Below are positions 9,598-19,119 of a DNA stretch of 64,000 nt, one piece after another. Made by a program: the position numbers and the translations under genes. Numbering within the stretch: position 1 is the first letter of the stretch; the number at the start of each line of letters is the position of its first letter. The DNA comes from Gemella morbillorum (GTDB taxonomy: Bacteria; Bacillota; Bacilli; Staphylococcales; Gemellaceae), in assembly GCF_900476045.1 (NCBI RefSeq), contig NZ_LS483440.1, positions 1,178,001-1,242,000 of the forward strand, read 5' to 3'. The notes beneath the pieces are model-generated. The model searched no databases and was not told the origin of the DNA. It saw nothing but the letters and a program-made list of their open reading frames with translations.

Positions 9598-10956
9598 TTA
9601 CTTCCTAATTAACTCCACTATCGCCTCTACAGCCGCTGTTCCAGGGAACATATCTATTGGTTGAATACGTCTAATTTTGTATTTTCTAGTAAGTACTTTT
9701 AAATCTCTAGCCAATGTTGATGGGTTACAACTAACATAAACTATTTTCTTCGCATCTACATCTAATAAATTCTTTGCTAAATGACCTAAACCTGTTCTTG
9801 GTGGATCAACTATTGCAACATCAAAATTAATTCCTTTTTTCTTCCAACGAGGTACAATTTTGTTAGCATCACCTGCTACATATATACAATTAGTTAAATT
9901 ATTTAACTTAACATTATTATTTGCATCTTTTATAGCATCTTCTACTATATCTACACCATATACTTCATGACATTTACGACTCACATATTGGCCAATTGTC
10001 CCCACACCGCAAAAAGCATCAAGAACTATATTCGTTTCTCTCAAATCAGCAAATTCTACAACTTTATCATAAAGCTTTTTTGTCGCTCCTGGATTAAGTT
10101 GGAAAAATGATTTAGCTGATAATTCATATTTAGTATCACCAATTTTTTCAACAATATAATCCGAACCATATAAAGTTATGTTTTCACTACCCATTACTAG
10201 ATGATCGTTATCATTCGTTACATTCAGCACTATACTCTTAACTATAGCTTCACGTTTAATCTCATTAACAACTTTATCTAAATTTTTAATTTTATCCGTA
10301 TTAGCTACAAATGTTAGCTGAACATCTCCATTATAAAATGAAGTGCGAGTTGAAATATATTTTACGCCATAAGTCTTTTTATTTGTAGAAATTTCTACTT
10401 TATATTTTCCTAAACATTTTTTAGCAAGATTAGTAATCTTATTACCATTTTCATGTAATGCAACATCCTCATTTATTTCTACAAGATCATTACTTCCTTC
10501 TTTATACAAGCCCGCAATTACACGGCCATTACGAACAGCAAGAGGAAACTGATTTTTATTACGATAATGTTCTATTATAGGCGATGCTAAAGTTTTTAGA
10601 ACCAATTTATCTGGTTTTGTTAATTTATAATACTTATCAAAAGCATCTAATAAAATATTACGTTTATACTCTAGTTGTTTTTCGTAACTAACATGAGCTA
10701 ACCCATATGCTCCACTTTCTGCATATTCTTTTTTTACCGCTACTCTATATGGACTCGACTCTTTTACTTTGACTAATTTTCCTATAATGTATTTTGGCGT
10801 TTCTTCAATAATTTCACAGACAATTACCTCATCTGGAAGAGCACCTTTTACAAATGTAATTTTCTTTTTGTAATAACCTATCCCTTCACCATTAATACCA
10901 ATTTTTTTAATCGTTAAAAGAACATTTAATTTTTTACCACTATTTTTCTTTTTCAT
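9598..10956 (-). CDS. rlmD: 23S rRNA (uracil-C5)-methyltransferase, RlmD/RlmCD type
   Basis: SAM-dependent enzyme making 5-methyluridine in 23S rRNA (TrmA/RumA family). It has an N-terminal TRAM RNA-binding domain (about 10-65), the SAM motif DAFCGVGTIGQYVS, DPPRTGLGHLAKNLL, and the catalytic nucleophile Cys410 in VYVSCNPSTLARDL. At 452 aa the length is normal. The stretch that usually holds the 4Fe-4S cysteines (CPxxxxCGGCQxQHxxYExQ) reads EYAESGAYGLAHVSYEKQL here, with no cysteine, so it probably lacks the cluster. In Gram-positives a single enzyme often modifies both U747 and U1939 (RlmCD), and I cannot tell which sites apply. First gene of the rlmD/ICMT/UDG run. Confidence 0.9.
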   Translation of the reverse strand: MKKKNSGKKLNVLLTIKKIGINGEGIGYYKKKITFVKGALPDEVIVCEIIEETPKYIIGKLVKVKESSPYRVAVKKEYAESGAYGLAHVSYEKQLEYKRNILLDAFDKYYKLTKPDKLVLKTLASPIIEHYRNKNQFPLAVRNGRVIAGLYKEGSNDLVEINEDVALHENGNKITNLAKKCLGKYKVEISTNKKTYGVKYISTRTSFYNGDVQLTFVANTDKIKNLDKVVNEIKREAIVKSIVLNVTNDNDHLVMGSENITLYGSDYIVEKIGDTKYELSAKSFFQLNPGATKKLYDKVVEFADLRETNIVLDAFCGVGTIGQYVSRKCHEVYGVDIVEDAIKDANNNVKLNNLTNCIYVAGDANKIVPRWKKKGINFDVAIVDPPRTGLGHLAKNLLDVDAKKIVYVSCNPSTLARDLKVLTRKYKIRRIQPIDMFPGTAAVEAIVELIRK

Positions 10957-10974
10957 TTTAACCTCTTCATAAAG

Positions 10975-11014
10975 ATAAGCTGAAGAGAAGTAAACTACTC
11001 CTACCTCAGCTTAT
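10975..11014. terminator. Inverted repeat between the 51-aa gene and rlmD
   Basis: ATAAGCTGA (10975-10983) and TCAGCTTAT (11006-11014) form a 9-bp stem with a partly paired interior. On the plus strand it is followed by AATTTTTATTTTAT, on the minus strand only by CTTTATG. It may be a weak terminator or processing hairpin. Confidence 0.45.
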
Positions 11015-11019
11015 AATTT

Positions 11020-11175
11020 TTATTTTATAGTTTTAATTTCGTTATCTAATTCTTCTACTAAAGCAATTAATCTGTCAATTTGAGTTAAATCAACCTTTTC
11101 AGGTTCAATATTTTCTAGTTCACTCGCAAAATCTTCAAATTTAGTTTTTAATTCTTCTAAAATATTATTAGGCAT
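11020..11175 (-). CDS. Small conserved acidic protein, SE1561-like
   Basis: A 51-aa reading frame starting MPNNILEELKTKFEDFASEL and ending DNEIKTIK. The ATG at 11175 has a clean GGAGAATATC ribosome site. The protein is acidic and predicted helical, with regularly spaced Leu/Ile (LTQIDRLIALVEELDNEI), so it may form a short coiled coil. It resembles the small SE1561-type proteins of staphylococci and other Bacillales as I remember them; no function is known to me. It lies upstream of rlmD on the same strand, separated by a hairpin. Presence of a real gene is likely; the family name is tentative. Confidence 0.65.
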   Translation of the reverse strand: MPNNILEELKTKFEDFASELENIEPEKVDLTQIDRLIALVEELDNEIKTIK

Positions 11176-11406
11176 GATATTCTCCTTTTTTCTTCTCTAT
11201 TCCATTATAATATAAATCGGCAAAAATTCAACTCATAATACAAAATTACTAAAAGTTTTTTAATATCTCCTTATTTTCAATGTATCTTTTTATAATTTTT
11301 TGATATATATTTTTTAACAATTATATAATCTTTTATATTATCTGTATAATTATTATCTGGACTTTTTCTGTATTTTAAGGTAGTATTTAACTAGGAGTGT
11401 TATATT

Positions 11407-12930
11407 ATGAATTATACCAATTTTAAAATTTTAAATATAAATTTTACATATATTTTAGATTATATGACAACATTATTTAGCGATATTCGTTTAGATATTG
11501 ATATTTTATTAACAATATTTCTAATTATAAATACATTACTAGCATTCTCTATAGTTTTTTTAGAATATCAAACTACCCGTTCTTCTTGGGCTTGGATTTT
11601 AGTTTTATTCTTAATACCTTATTTAGGTTTTATCCTTTATTTAATGCTAGGAAGACCTATTTATAGAGAAAAAATCTTCCCTTTTTCTGATGAAGAAAAA
11701 ATTTCGTATCAAGAGAGTTTATTAAAACAATCTACTCCATACGAAATTTCAAAGGAAGAACAAATTATTTATAAGTATAGAAATTTAATAGAGTTAAATT
11801 ACGAAACAGATAAAGCTTTCTTATCTAAAAAAAATAAAATCAAAATTATTACAGATGGAAAAGAAAAATTTGAATTATTATTCGAAGATATAAAAAAAGC
11901 AAAAGATTATATCTATATTCAATACTATATTCTTAAAAAAGATGGTATCGGAAAACAATTATTTAATTTACTTGAACAAAAACTTAAAGAAGGTGTAAAA
12001 GTATATATCTTGTATGATGACATAGGCTCAAGGAAATTAAGTATCTCCTCACTAGGAAAATTAACAAAAAACAATGCAAAAATAAAAAGTTTTTTCAAAT
12101 CTAAGCTACCACTTATAAATTTTCGTATGAACTACAGAAATCATAGAAAAATAGTGGTTATTGATGGAGAGATTGCTTATACCGGAGGTTTTAATGTTGG
12201 TGATGAATACCTAGGGTTAGATAAAAAATTTGGTTATTGGCGTGATACACATCTTCGTATCGAAGGAGAAGCAGTTGTTTCTTTAGAATTTCGTTTTATT
12301 GACGATTGGAACTCTCAATCTTCTAAAAAAACTGAACAAATCAAACTAGAGGAAGAGCACGCTGCTATCCCTGTTGATAATTACCTTCCAATTCAGATGG
12401 TTGCTAGTGGACCTGATAGTAAACTTGAAAAAATAAAGTATGGTTATTTACATATGATTTCTCGTGCAAAGAAATATATCTATATTCAATCACCATACTT
12501 TATCCCCGATGAAAGTGTCATGGATGCTTTAAAGATGGCTATCCTTTCAGGGATTGATGTTAGAATAATGGTACCTAATAAACCTGACCATATGTTTGTA
12601 TATTGGGCTACTTATTCATTTATTGGAGAACTTGCTTCTCTAGGGGCGAAAACATATATATACGAGAATGGTTTTATCCATACAAAAATGATTATTATTG
12701 ATGATGAAGTTACAAGTTTAGGTAGTGCAAATTTTGACTATAGAAGCTTTAAATTGAATTTCGAGTTAAATGCCTTTATGTATGATTACAAAACTACAAA
12801 AGCATTTAGAAAAATATTTTTAGAAGATGTCAAAAAGTCAACTTTAGTATCTTATTCTAAATATCAGCAACGTAGTTTAATAATTAGAATTAAAGAAGCT
12901 TTTGCACGACTTATTTCGCCTATTCTTTAG
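11407..12930 (+). CDS. cls: Cardiolipin synthase
   Basis: Membrane phospholipase-D family enzyme that joins two phosphatidylglycerols to make cardiolipin and glycerol. The 507-aa protein has two N-terminal membrane segments (about 30-80) and two PLD HxKxxxxD motifs: NHRKIVVIDG starting at His246 and IHTKMIIIDDEV with His425. The GGFNVG and GSANFDYRS sequences following them are typical. The ATG at 11407 follows AGGAGTGT. The first ~30 residues are AT-coded and unlike the usual short N-terminus, which is a modest extension. It is followed 62 bases later by prsA in the same direction with no strong terminator between, so some co-transcription is possible. Confidence 0.94.
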   Translation: MNYTNFKILNINFTYILDYMTTLFSDIRLDIDILLTIFLIINTLLAFSIVFLEYQTTRSSWAWILVLFLIPYLGFILYLMLGRPIYREKIFPFSDEEKISYQESLLKQSTPYEISKEEQIIYKYRNLIELNYETDKAFLSKKNKIKIITDGKEKFELLFEDIKKAKDYIYIQYYILKKDGIGKQLFNLLEQKLKEGVKVYILYDDIGSRKLSISSLGKLTKNNAKIKSFFKSKLPLINFRMNYRNHRKIVVIDGEIAYTGGFNVGDEYLGLDKKFGYWRDTHLRIEGEAVVSLEFRFIDDWNSQSSKKTEQIKLEEEHAAIPVDNYLPIQMVASGPDSKLEKIKYGYLHMISRAKKYIYIQSPYFIPDESVMDALKMAILSGIDVRIMVPNKPDHMFVYWATYSFIGELASLGAKTYIYENGFIHTKMIIIDDEVTSLGSANFDYRSFKLNFELNAFMYDYKTTKAFRKIFLEDVKKSTLVSYSKYQQRSLIIRIKEAFARLISPIL

Positions 12931-12992
12931 TTGTTTTATAATAAAAAATATGGTATATTTATACATAGTTACAATTAGGAGGATAATAATTA

Positions 12993-13919
12993 ATGAACAA
13001 GTTTAAAAAAGCTATTTTACCTGTAGCACTTAGTGTATCGGTTATAGGATTAGCAGGATGCTCTGGAGGTACAAAATATATCTCTAGTAAAGCAGGAGAT
13101 GTAACAGAAAAGGATATCGTAGAAAGCATAGGAGCTAGCCAACTTTCTAAAACAGCTACTAGTATGATGATTCAAAAAGTTCTTTTAGATAAATATAAAG
13201 GAAAAATTGATGAAAAAGCTATTGAAGAGCAACTTCAAAAAGCTCAAACACAATATGGTGGCAAAGAAAAATTTGAACAACTTTTAAAACAACAAGGATT
13301 TACTTTAGATAAATATAAAGACGGACTTAAAGTTAAAGCTGCTCAAACTCTTTTAATAAATGACTATACTGGAACTAACGAAGATAAATTAAAAGAAAAC
13401 TACGAAAAAAATAAGCACCAATACCATTTAGCGCACATTCTTATAAGTGTTAAAAGTGACTCTAATCCTAATGGATTAAGTGATGAAGATGCTAAGAAAA
13501 AAGCTGAAGAACTACATAAAAAAATTAAAGATGGAGAAGATTTTGCTACTCTAGCAAAAGAAAACTCTAATGATACTGCTAATGCTTCTAATGGTGGAGA
13601 TCTAGGTTGGTCTTCTAAAGAAGATAATTCATTCGTTAAAGAATTTAAAGAAGCTGCATATGCACTTACTAAAGATAAAGTATCTGACGTTGTAAAAACT
13701 TCATTCGGATACCACATCATTAAAGTATTAGATGAAAAAGACGCTACTTTCGATGAAATGAAAGCAACACTTGCTGAAAAAGCAGCAGAAGAAGCTGTTA
13801 AAAAAGATTCTACTGTAGTAAGTAAAGCACTTAAAAAATTATTTGAAGAATACAATGTTAAATCAAGTAATAAAGATGTAGAAGCATATCTAAAATCTAT
13901 GTTAGAAGGAACTAAATAG
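12993..13919 (+). CDS. prsA: PrsA-type foldase lipoprotein (parvulin PPIase)
   Basis: Extracytoplasmic peptidyl-prolyl isomerase/chaperone that folds secreted proteins at the membrane-wall interface. The signal peptide ends in a lipobox LAGC with lipidated Cys23. A helical N-terminal domain (30-140) is followed by a parvulin domain at about 145-248 (YHLAHILISVKSD, GGDLGW, SFGYHIIKV). Length, 308 aa, and domain order match B. subtilis PrsA. The C-terminal tail is helical and lysine-rich. The ATG at 12993 follows AGGAGGATAATAATTA. A strong terminator follows at 13939. Identification is secure; its client proteins are not inferable. Confidence 0.94.
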   Translation: MNKFKKAILPVALSVSVIGLAGCSGGTKYISSKAGDVTEKDIVESIGASQLSKTATSMMIQKVLLDKYKGKIDEKAIEEQLQKAQTQYGGKEKFEQLLKQQGFTLDKYKDGLKVKAAQTLLINDYTGTNEDKLKENYEKNKHQYHLAHILISVKSDSNPNGLSDEDAKKKAEELHKKIKDGEDFATLAKENSNDTANASNGGDLGWSSKEDNSFVKEFKEAAYALTKDKVSDVVKTSFGYHIIKVLDEKDATFDEMKATLAEKAAEEAVKKDSTVVSKALKKLFEEYNVKSSNKDVEAYLKSMLEGTK

Positions 13920-13938
13920 TAATTGCTAAACAAATAAC

Positions 13939-13991
13939 TTATGCTGTTAAATTCAGAATATAATCTGAGCTTAACAGCATAATATTTTTTT
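13939..13991 (+). terminator. Rho-independent terminator after prsA
   Basis: A 12-bp stem TTATGCTGTTAA / TTAACAGCATAA (13939-13950 and 13971-13982), with an inner TCAGA/TCTGA pairing, is followed by TATTTTTTT. Confidence 0.88.
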
Positions 13992-14036
13992 AAAAAACAA
14001 GCCCAAATGATAAATGAAAAACTATCATTTGGGCTT
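13987..14036 (-). terminator. Terminator after pflA
   Basis: AAGCCCAAATGATA (13999-14012) and TATCATTTGGGCTT (14023-14036) form a 14-bp stem. On the minus strand it is followed by GTTTTTTAAAAAAA, so it ends pflA transcription. Confidence 0.86.
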
Positions 14037-14041
14037 ATATT

Positions 14042-14833
14042 TTAATTAACATCGTCTCGTGCACCTAATATTTTTATAGCATTTTTTATTCTATCTTTTG
14101 TTGGTGGATTGATATCATTTAATTCGTATTCAAGTCCTAATTCTTTATATTTGAATTTAGCCATATCATGATATGGTAAAACTTCAACTCTCTCAACTCC
14201 ATCAAGTGTATCAATAAACTCACGAAGTTTTTGTAAATAATAGTCATCATCCGTCCATTTTGGAACAAGAACATGTCTTATCCACATTTTTGCTCCATTA
14301 TCGCTTAAAAATCTTGCAAATTGTAGAATATTTTTATTTGTTCTTTTTGTAAGTTTAATGTGTTGCTCATCATCGATATGTTTTAAATCCATTAAGAATA
14401 AATCTGTTAATGAGATTAACTCTAATATCTTTTCGTTCATAGTAGGAGTATTCACATAGAAACCACCACATGTATCAACACAAGTATTAATATCTAGTGC
14501 TTTTAATTGTCTAAATAATTCAAGAACAAAATCTAATTGTAGAAGAGATTCTCCCCCACTTACTGTAACTCCTCCACCTTCGCTAGCTTCAAAGAAATTT
14601 CTATACTTAACTATTTCCTTAGTTAATTGACTTACTGTAACGACTTTAGCATCAGGATTATGCATCTTCCAAGTATCAGGATTGTGACAATATTTGCATC
14701 TTAACATACACCCTTGAAAGAAAACTACATATCTTATTCCTGGTCCATCTACGTTACCAAATGATTCTACAGAGTGAACATTTGCAGTTAGTTCATTTGT
14801 ATCCTCAACAGGTGCTAAATTAGATAGTTTCAT
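14042..14833 (-). CDS. pflA: Pyruvate formate-lyase activating enzyme
   Basis: Radical-SAM activase that installs the glycyl radical on pyruvate formate-lyase under anaerobic conditions. The cluster motif CxxxCxxC is at Cys42, Cys46 and Cys49 (GCMLRCKYCHNPDTW), followed by the activase motif GGGVTVSGGESLLQ. The length of 263 aa is typical. It lies downstream of pflB on the same strand, with a terminator-like hairpin in the 136-base gap. PflA is therefore likely made partly by read-through and partly from its own weak promoter. The ATG at 14833 follows AAGGAGGGGGCAAATT, a strong ribosome site. Confidence 0.96.
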   Translation of the reverse strand: MKLSNLAPVEDTNELTANVHSVESFGNVDGPGIRYVVFFQGCMLRCKYCHNPDTWKMHNPDAKVVTVSQLTKEIVKYRNFFEASEGGGVTVSGGESLLQLDFVLELFRQLKALDINTCVDTCGGFYVNTPTMNEKILELISLTDLFLMDLKHIDDEQHIKLTKRTNKNILQFARFLSDNGAKMWIRHVLVPKWTDDDYYLQKLREFIDTLDGVERVEVLPYHDMAKFKYKELGLEYELNDINPPTKDRIKNAIKILGARDDVN

Positions 14834-14920
14834 AATTTGCCCCCTCCTTTACTGTTTTCTATATACTTATTATAACGTATTCTATAACTTTGTGTAAATA
14901 CTTTTACAATATTTTACAAT

Positions 14921-14951
14921 AAAAAAGTGGGGGCTAAGAGCCCCCTCCTTT
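14921..14951. terminator. Terminator hairpin after pflB
   Basis: GGGGGCT, loop AAG, AGCCCCC (14929-14935 and 14939-14945) forms a very GC-rich short stem with A and T runs on both sides. It can stop transcripts in both directions and would attenuate pflB read-through into pflA. Confidence 0.85.
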
Positions 14952-14969
14952 TTTTGTTTAATTATTATA

Positions 14970-17210
14970 TTACATGAATTGGTGCATTGTACGGCTTAAT
15001 ACGTCACGTTGTTGTTCTGGAGTTAAACTGATTAGACGTACTGCGTATCCTGATACACGAATTGTGAAGTTTGGATAATCTTCTGGAGATTCGATAACTT
15101 TAAGTAAAGTTTCTTTGTTAAATACGTTAGTATTTAAGTGGTATCCACCTTGTTTGAAGTATCCATCCATCATTGCTGTTAAGTTTTTGATTTGATCTTG
15201 TTTAGTTTTACCTAATGAATTTGGTGTGAATGCTGCTGTTAAGCTGATTCCATCACGGCTGTATTCGTATGGTAATTTAGCTACTGAGCTTAAGCAAGCT
15301 AGTGCTCCGCTTTGGTCACGTCCGTTCATTGGGTTAGCACCTGGAGAGAATGGTTCTCCTGCACGACGTCCATCTGGAGTGTTACCAGTTTTCTTACCGT
15401 ATACTACGTTTGAAGTAATAGTTAAGATAGAAGTTGTAGTTTCATCTGCACGGTAAGTTTCGTGTTTTTTAAGTTTAGTCATAAACACTTTTAGTAACTC
15501 AACAGCGATTTCGTCTGCACGGTCATCGTTGTTACCAAATGTTGGGAATTCACCTTCAATTTTGTAATCTACTGCTAATCCAGTTTCATCTTCGATTGGT
15601 GTAACTTTAGCATATTTAATAGCTGATAAACTGTCTACTGCTACTGAGAATCCAGCGATACCTGTTGCCATGAATCTTCTTACTTTAGTGTCGTGTAATG
15701 CCATTTCTAAGCTTTCGTAAGAGTATTTATCATGCATGTAGTGGATTACGTTTAATGTATTGATGTATAGTTTACATAACCATTCCATGAATACATCGAA
15801 TTTAGCCCATACTTCATCGTAGTTTAATACGCCGCGGATTGGCTCAGTTTTTGGTCCAACTTGAACACCTGATAATTCATCGCGTCCCCCGTTGATTGTG
15901 TATAGTAAAGCTTTAGCTAAGTTAGCACGAGCTCCGAAGAATTGCATATCTTTACCAGTAGTCATACCACTTACACAACAAGCGATAGATTTGTCACAAG
16001 TTCCTAAGAAGTCTGCTAATAATTCATCACTTTCGTATTGGATAGCACTGTGGTTGATTGAAGATTCAGAACAGTAGTCTTTGAATCCTGTAGGTAATTT
16101 AGTAGACCAAAGGATAGTTAAGTTTGGCTCTGGAGAGTTACCCATGTTGTCTAATGTGTGGATGAAACGGAAGTCAGTTTTTGTAACTAATGATCTTTCT
16201 GCATCTAACATTTCACCAACGATTAATGTAGCCCAGATTGGGTCTCCTGAGAATAATTGGTTGTAGTCTGGAGTACGAGCGAATTTAACGCAACGTAATT
16301 TTAATACTAAGTGGTCAATTAATTCTTGAGCTTCAGACTCAGTAATTGTTCCATCTTGTAAATCTCTTTCGATATAAATATCTAAGAATGTAGCAATGTT
16401 ACCGATAGACATCGCAGCACCGTTTTGTTGTTTGATAGCTGCTAAGTATCCGAAGTATAACCATTGTACAGCTTCTTTAGCGTTTGTAGCTGGTTCTGAA
16501 ATGTCGAATCCGTAGATTTTAGCCATTTCTTTTAATTCACCTAAAGCACGGATTTGTTCGCTAACTTCTTCACGATCACGAATAACGTGTTCAGTCATAA
16601 CTCCGTCAGCTCCGATTTTAGCTAAATCTTCTTTTTTCCAAGCGATAAGTTGATCTACCCCGTATAAAGCTACACGACGGTAGTCACCGATGATACGTCC
16701 ACGTCCGTATGCATCAGGAAGTCCAGTGATAACACCAGATTTTCTTACTAAACGCATTTCTGGAGTATATGCATCGAATACACCTTGGTTGTGAGTTTTA
16801 CGGTAGTCAGTGAAGATTTTGATAACTTCTTCATCTACTTCATATCCGTATGCTTTACAGCTGTTTACAGCCATGTTAATACCACCAAAAGTCATTAAAG
16901 CACGTTTTAATGGTTTGTCAGTTTGTAATCCAACGATTTTTTCACGATCTTTATCGATGTATCCTACTCCGTGTGAAAGAATAGTTGAAGGAATACTAGT
17001 ATCCATATCTAATGTTCCACCAGCTAAACGTTCTTGACGCATTAACTCATTGAATTTTTCTACTAAAACTTTAGTGTTTTCAGTAGGTCCAGCTAAGAAC
17101 GAAGAATCCCCTCTGTACTCTGTGTAGTTAGATTTGATAAAATCTACTAAATCCACTTCTGTTTGCCATTTTCCACCAACGAATGCTTTTTTTTCTGCAA
17201 CTGTTGTCAT
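14970..17210 (-). CDS. pflB: Formate C-acetyltransferase (pyruvate formate-lyase)
   Basis: Glycyl-radical enzyme converting pyruvate and CoA to acetyl-CoA and formate, the core of anaerobic mixed-acid fermentation. The 746-aa protein has the catalytic Cys411-Cys412 pair in IACCVSGM and the radical Gly721 in [12 protein letters not shown] close to the C-terminus. Codon use is more biased and the reading frame less AT-rich than its neighbours, as expected for a highly expressed gene. The ATG at 17210 follows AAGGAGTGACATAAAT. It pairs functionally with pflA (downstream) and adhE (57148), which uses the acetyl-CoA. The 444-base upstream region contains candidate operators. Confidence 0.98.
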   Translation of the reverse strand: MTTVAEKKAFVGGKWQTEVDLVDFIKSNYTEYRGDSSFLAGPTENTKVLVEKFNELMRQERLAGGTLDMDTSIPSTILSHGVGYIDKDREKIVGLQTDKPLKRALMTFGGINMAVNSCKAYGYEVDEEVIKIFTDYRKTHNQGVFDAYTPEMRLVRKSGVITGLPDAYGRGRIIGDYRRVALYGVDQLIAWKKEDLAKIGADGVMTEHVIRDREEVSEQIRALGELKEMAKIYGFDISEPATNAKEAVQWLYFGYLAAIKQQNGAAMSIGNIATFLDIYIERDLQDGTITESEAQELIDHLVLKLRCVKFARTPDYNQLFSGDPIWATLIVGEMLDAERSLVTKTDFRFIHTLDNMGNSPEPNLTILWSTKLPTGFKDYCSESSINHSAIQYESDELLADFLGTCDKSIACCVSGMTTGKDMQFFGARANLAKALLYTINGGRDELSGVQVGPKTEPIRGVLNYDEVWAKFDVFMEWLCKLYINTLNVIHYMHDKYSYESLEMALHDTKVRRFMATGIAGFSVAVDSLSAIKYAKVTPIEDETGLAVDYKIEGEFPTFGNNDDRADEIAVELLKVFMTKLKKHETYRADETTTSILTITSNVVYGKKTGNTPDGRRAGEPFSPGANPMNGRDQSGALACLSSVAKLPYEYSRDGISLTAAFTPNSLGKTKQDQIKNLTAMMDGYFKQGGYHLNTNVFNKETLLKVIESPEDYPNFTIRVSGYAVRLISLTPEQQRDVLSRTMHQFM

Positions 17211-17277
17211 ATTTATGTCACTCCTTAAATTTTTATAATATAGTGTGAAAAATAAATTTATTAATTAAACTATTTGT

Positions 17278-17292
17278 TACACTTTTAGTGTA
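17278..17292. promoter_or_regulatory. Candidate operator upstream of pflB
   Basis: TACACTTTTAGTGTA has perfect 6-base arms around TTT and sits 68-82 bases before the pflB start. Its position suits a redox or oxygen regulator, but it does not match a consensus I know well, so the binder is unknown. Confidence 0.4.
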
Positions 17293-17591
17293 CCTTAACC
17301 CTATTTCTGTTACAACACTATTCTATGTTAAAATGTGTACATTTTGTGAACGTTAGTACTAATACACTTTATATTTATTTAAAATAAATTAGCCTATATA
17401 TAGTAAAATATTAGTTGGAATTATTGCAAATTCTTTTGCAAGTGAAATGAAAACTCTTACATTAAGTGTTTTTATTTTTAAGTATTTTTTAATGAATAAA
17501 TAAAACTGTTATTATACTGTTATTATTTTTATGATATCGTATATAACACATTTATTATATTACATTAAATTTTTGGCACTAAAACTATTTG

Positions 17592-17634
17592 AAACAGGAG
17601 ATAATTGATAGTAATTGTCAATTATCTCCTGTTT
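17592..17634. terminator. Hairpin downstream of msrB
   Basis: A perfect 17-bp inverted repeat with arms AAACAGGAGATAATTGA and its complement (17618-17634) encloses a 9-base loop. It lies 20 bases after the msrB stop. T-runs are short, but stem stability suggests a terminator. Confidence 0.72.
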
Positions 17635-17654
17635 TACTGTTTATATAGTATTAT

Positions 17655-18125
17655 TTAAAAAATATTTAATAAATAACCATATCCTTCTTTTTCCATATCC
17701 TCTTTTTTTATAAATTTTAATGCGGCGCTATTTATACAATATCTTAATCCACCTAATTCTTCTGGACCATCTGGAAAAACATGCCCCAAATGAGAATTAC
17801 CCACTCTACTTCTTACCTCAATTCTTTCCATAAGATGAGAGGTATCCTTGTAGTATTGCGTTACCTCTTTTTCTATTGGCTTGGCAAAGCTCGGCCAGCC
17901 ACAATTAGATTTAAACTTATCTTTTGATGAGAATAATGGTTCCCCTGTAGTTATATCTACATATATTCCCTCTTCAAAACTATCCCAGTATTTTCCTGTA
18001 TAAGGACTTTCTGTTCTGTCTTCCATAGTTACAGAATATTCTATTGGTGATAATATTTTTTTCAATTCTTCAACATTTTTTCTTTTATAGTTATCTGCGT
18101 TTATTTTATTATGTCCCATATTCAT
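17655..18125 (-). CDS. msrB: Peptide-methionine (R)-S-oxide reductase
   Basis: Repairs oxidised methionine (R-sulfoxide) in proteins. In the 156-aa form starting at the ATG at 18125 ([10 protein letters not shown]), the catalytic Cys130 is in [11 protein letters not shown] and the recycling Cys75 in [20 protein letters not shown] is also present. The two CxxC zinc pairs of E. coli-type MsrB are replaced ([17 protein letters not shown]), so this is the zinc-free type, also known from Neisseria PilB and Gram-positives. An in-frame ATG three codons upstream overlaps the AAGGA ribosome site, so the later start is preferred. It follows the patatin-like gene by 14 bases and is likely co-transcribed with it. 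Confidence 0.93.
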   Translation of the reverse strand: MNMGHNKINADNYKRKNVEELKKILSPIEYSVTMEDRTESPYTGKYWDSFEEGIYVDITTGEPLFSSKDKFKSNCGWPSFAKPIEKEVTQYYKDTSHLMERIEVRSRVGNSHLGHVFPDGPEELGGLRYCINSAALKFIKKEDMEKEGYGYLLNIF

Positions 18126-18139
18126 ATTTATCATCCTTA

Positions 18140-18982
18140 CTACTTCTCTAAATATTGTTTTAAATCTTCTATAATATTATTCCCATCTTTCAATCCTAAA
18201 TCATAAACTTTTTGTAGCTTCTCTATGTCCTTTTCTAGACGCTTGATTGTAATATTTTCACTCGGTCTAATTACAAACAGTTTTCCTTCTTTCTCCAATT
18301 CAACTATTTTATCAACTGTATCATTATATTCTTTGTATCTATTCTCTAGTTTTTCTACTAATTTTGGATATTTTTTATAAAACAGCTTATATTGAATACC
18401 CGTTGTTTTTTCTTTTCTATATGTTATTGGACGTGTCAAAATAACTATTACCTTGTCAAAATCTTGCTTTTCAAAAAAATCAATGGGGATACTATTAGAA
18501 ATACCGCCATCTAAATATTTCTTATCACCTACTTCTATTATCTCTGAAATAAACGGTAACGCAGAAGTAGCACGTAAAGTTTCCATTTGCTTATAGGCAT
18601 CTTTTATTTTTACAAACTCTGCTTCTCCTGTTTCTATATTCGTCACCGTTGCAAAAAAGTTTATAGGTGATTCTTTAAAAGTTTTATTATCAAAAACATC
18701 AAGTTGAAATGGCAATTTATAATATGTAAAATCTTTATTTATTAAATTCCCTGTTTTTAACCAACTCTTTACATTCATATAGCGTTTATCATTTATATAT
18801 TTCAAATTATAACGCAAAGCTCGCCCTCTTTGTTTCGAGACGTAATTAACTCCAAATAATGTTCCTGCTGAAACCCCTACTACATCTGTTACTTCTACAT
18901 TATTATCTAAAAAGATATCGAGCACCCCAGCGGTAAATAATCCACGCATCGCGCCACCTTCTAAAACTAAACCTATTTTCAT
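18140..18982 (-). CDS. Patatin-like phospholipase family protein
   Basis: A 280-aa serine lipase/acyl hydrolase of the bacterial patatin family, likely cytoplasmic or membrane-associated. The oxyanion loop LEGGAMRG (7-14), the nucleophile Ser38 in GVSAG (36-40) and the catalytic Asp158 in YLDGG are all present. The frame is open 27 codons further upstream, but the ATG at 18982 has the ribosome site GGAAGGAGAAATTTT and starts exactly at the conserved [10 protein letters not shown]. It precedes msrB by 14 bases. It has no signal peptide, so it is not an obvious secreted toxin such as ExoU. The substrate is unknown; the family assignment is firm. Confidence 0.9.
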   Translation of the reverse strand: MKIGLVLEGGAMRGLFTAGVLDIFLDNNVEVTDVVGVSAGTLFGVNYVSKQRGRALRYNLKYINDKRYMNVKSWLKTGNLINKDFTYYKLPFQLDVFDNKTFKESPINFFATVTNIETGEAEFVKIKDAYKQMETLRATSALPFISEIIEVGDKKYLDGGISNSIPIDFFEKQDFDKVIVILTRPITYRKEKTTGIQYKLFYKKYPKLVEKLENRYKEYNDTVDKIVELEKEGKLFVIRPSENITIKRLEKDIEKLQKVYDLGLKDGNNIIEDLKQYLEK

Positions 18983-19119
18983 AAAATTTCTCCTTCCTTT
19001 ATAAATTGTCTTTATTATATCATTTTTCATAATTTGTTTAAATATATTTACTTTAAAATTCATTTATGATATTATTTTACACAAATAAACTCAATTATAG
19101 TTAATATATGAGGTGAAAT

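Larger units (their letters stand above)
17211..17654. other. pflB upstream regulatory region (no gene seen)
   Basis: No coding frame is convincing here. On the minus strand it holds a TATATTATAA -10-like tract about 35 bases before pflB. A short palindrome TACACTTTTAGTGTA lies at 17278-17292. The AGTGT-plus-TAACA words around 17309-17322 resemble words upstream of adhE. The msrB-side hairpin lies at 17592-17634. The rest is AT-rich sequence without recognisable features. Confidence 0.5.

Noticed and set aside
13400-13933. 177-codon antisense reading frame over prsA
   Set aside because: It is the mirror of the prsA coding strand, with Ser/Leu-rich shadow composition and no ribosome site.
17230-17350. 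Classical Rex or Fnr box before pflB
   Set aside because: TGTGAA words occur, but no good match to TTGTGA-N6-TCACAA or TTGAT-N4-ATCAA could be made by eye.
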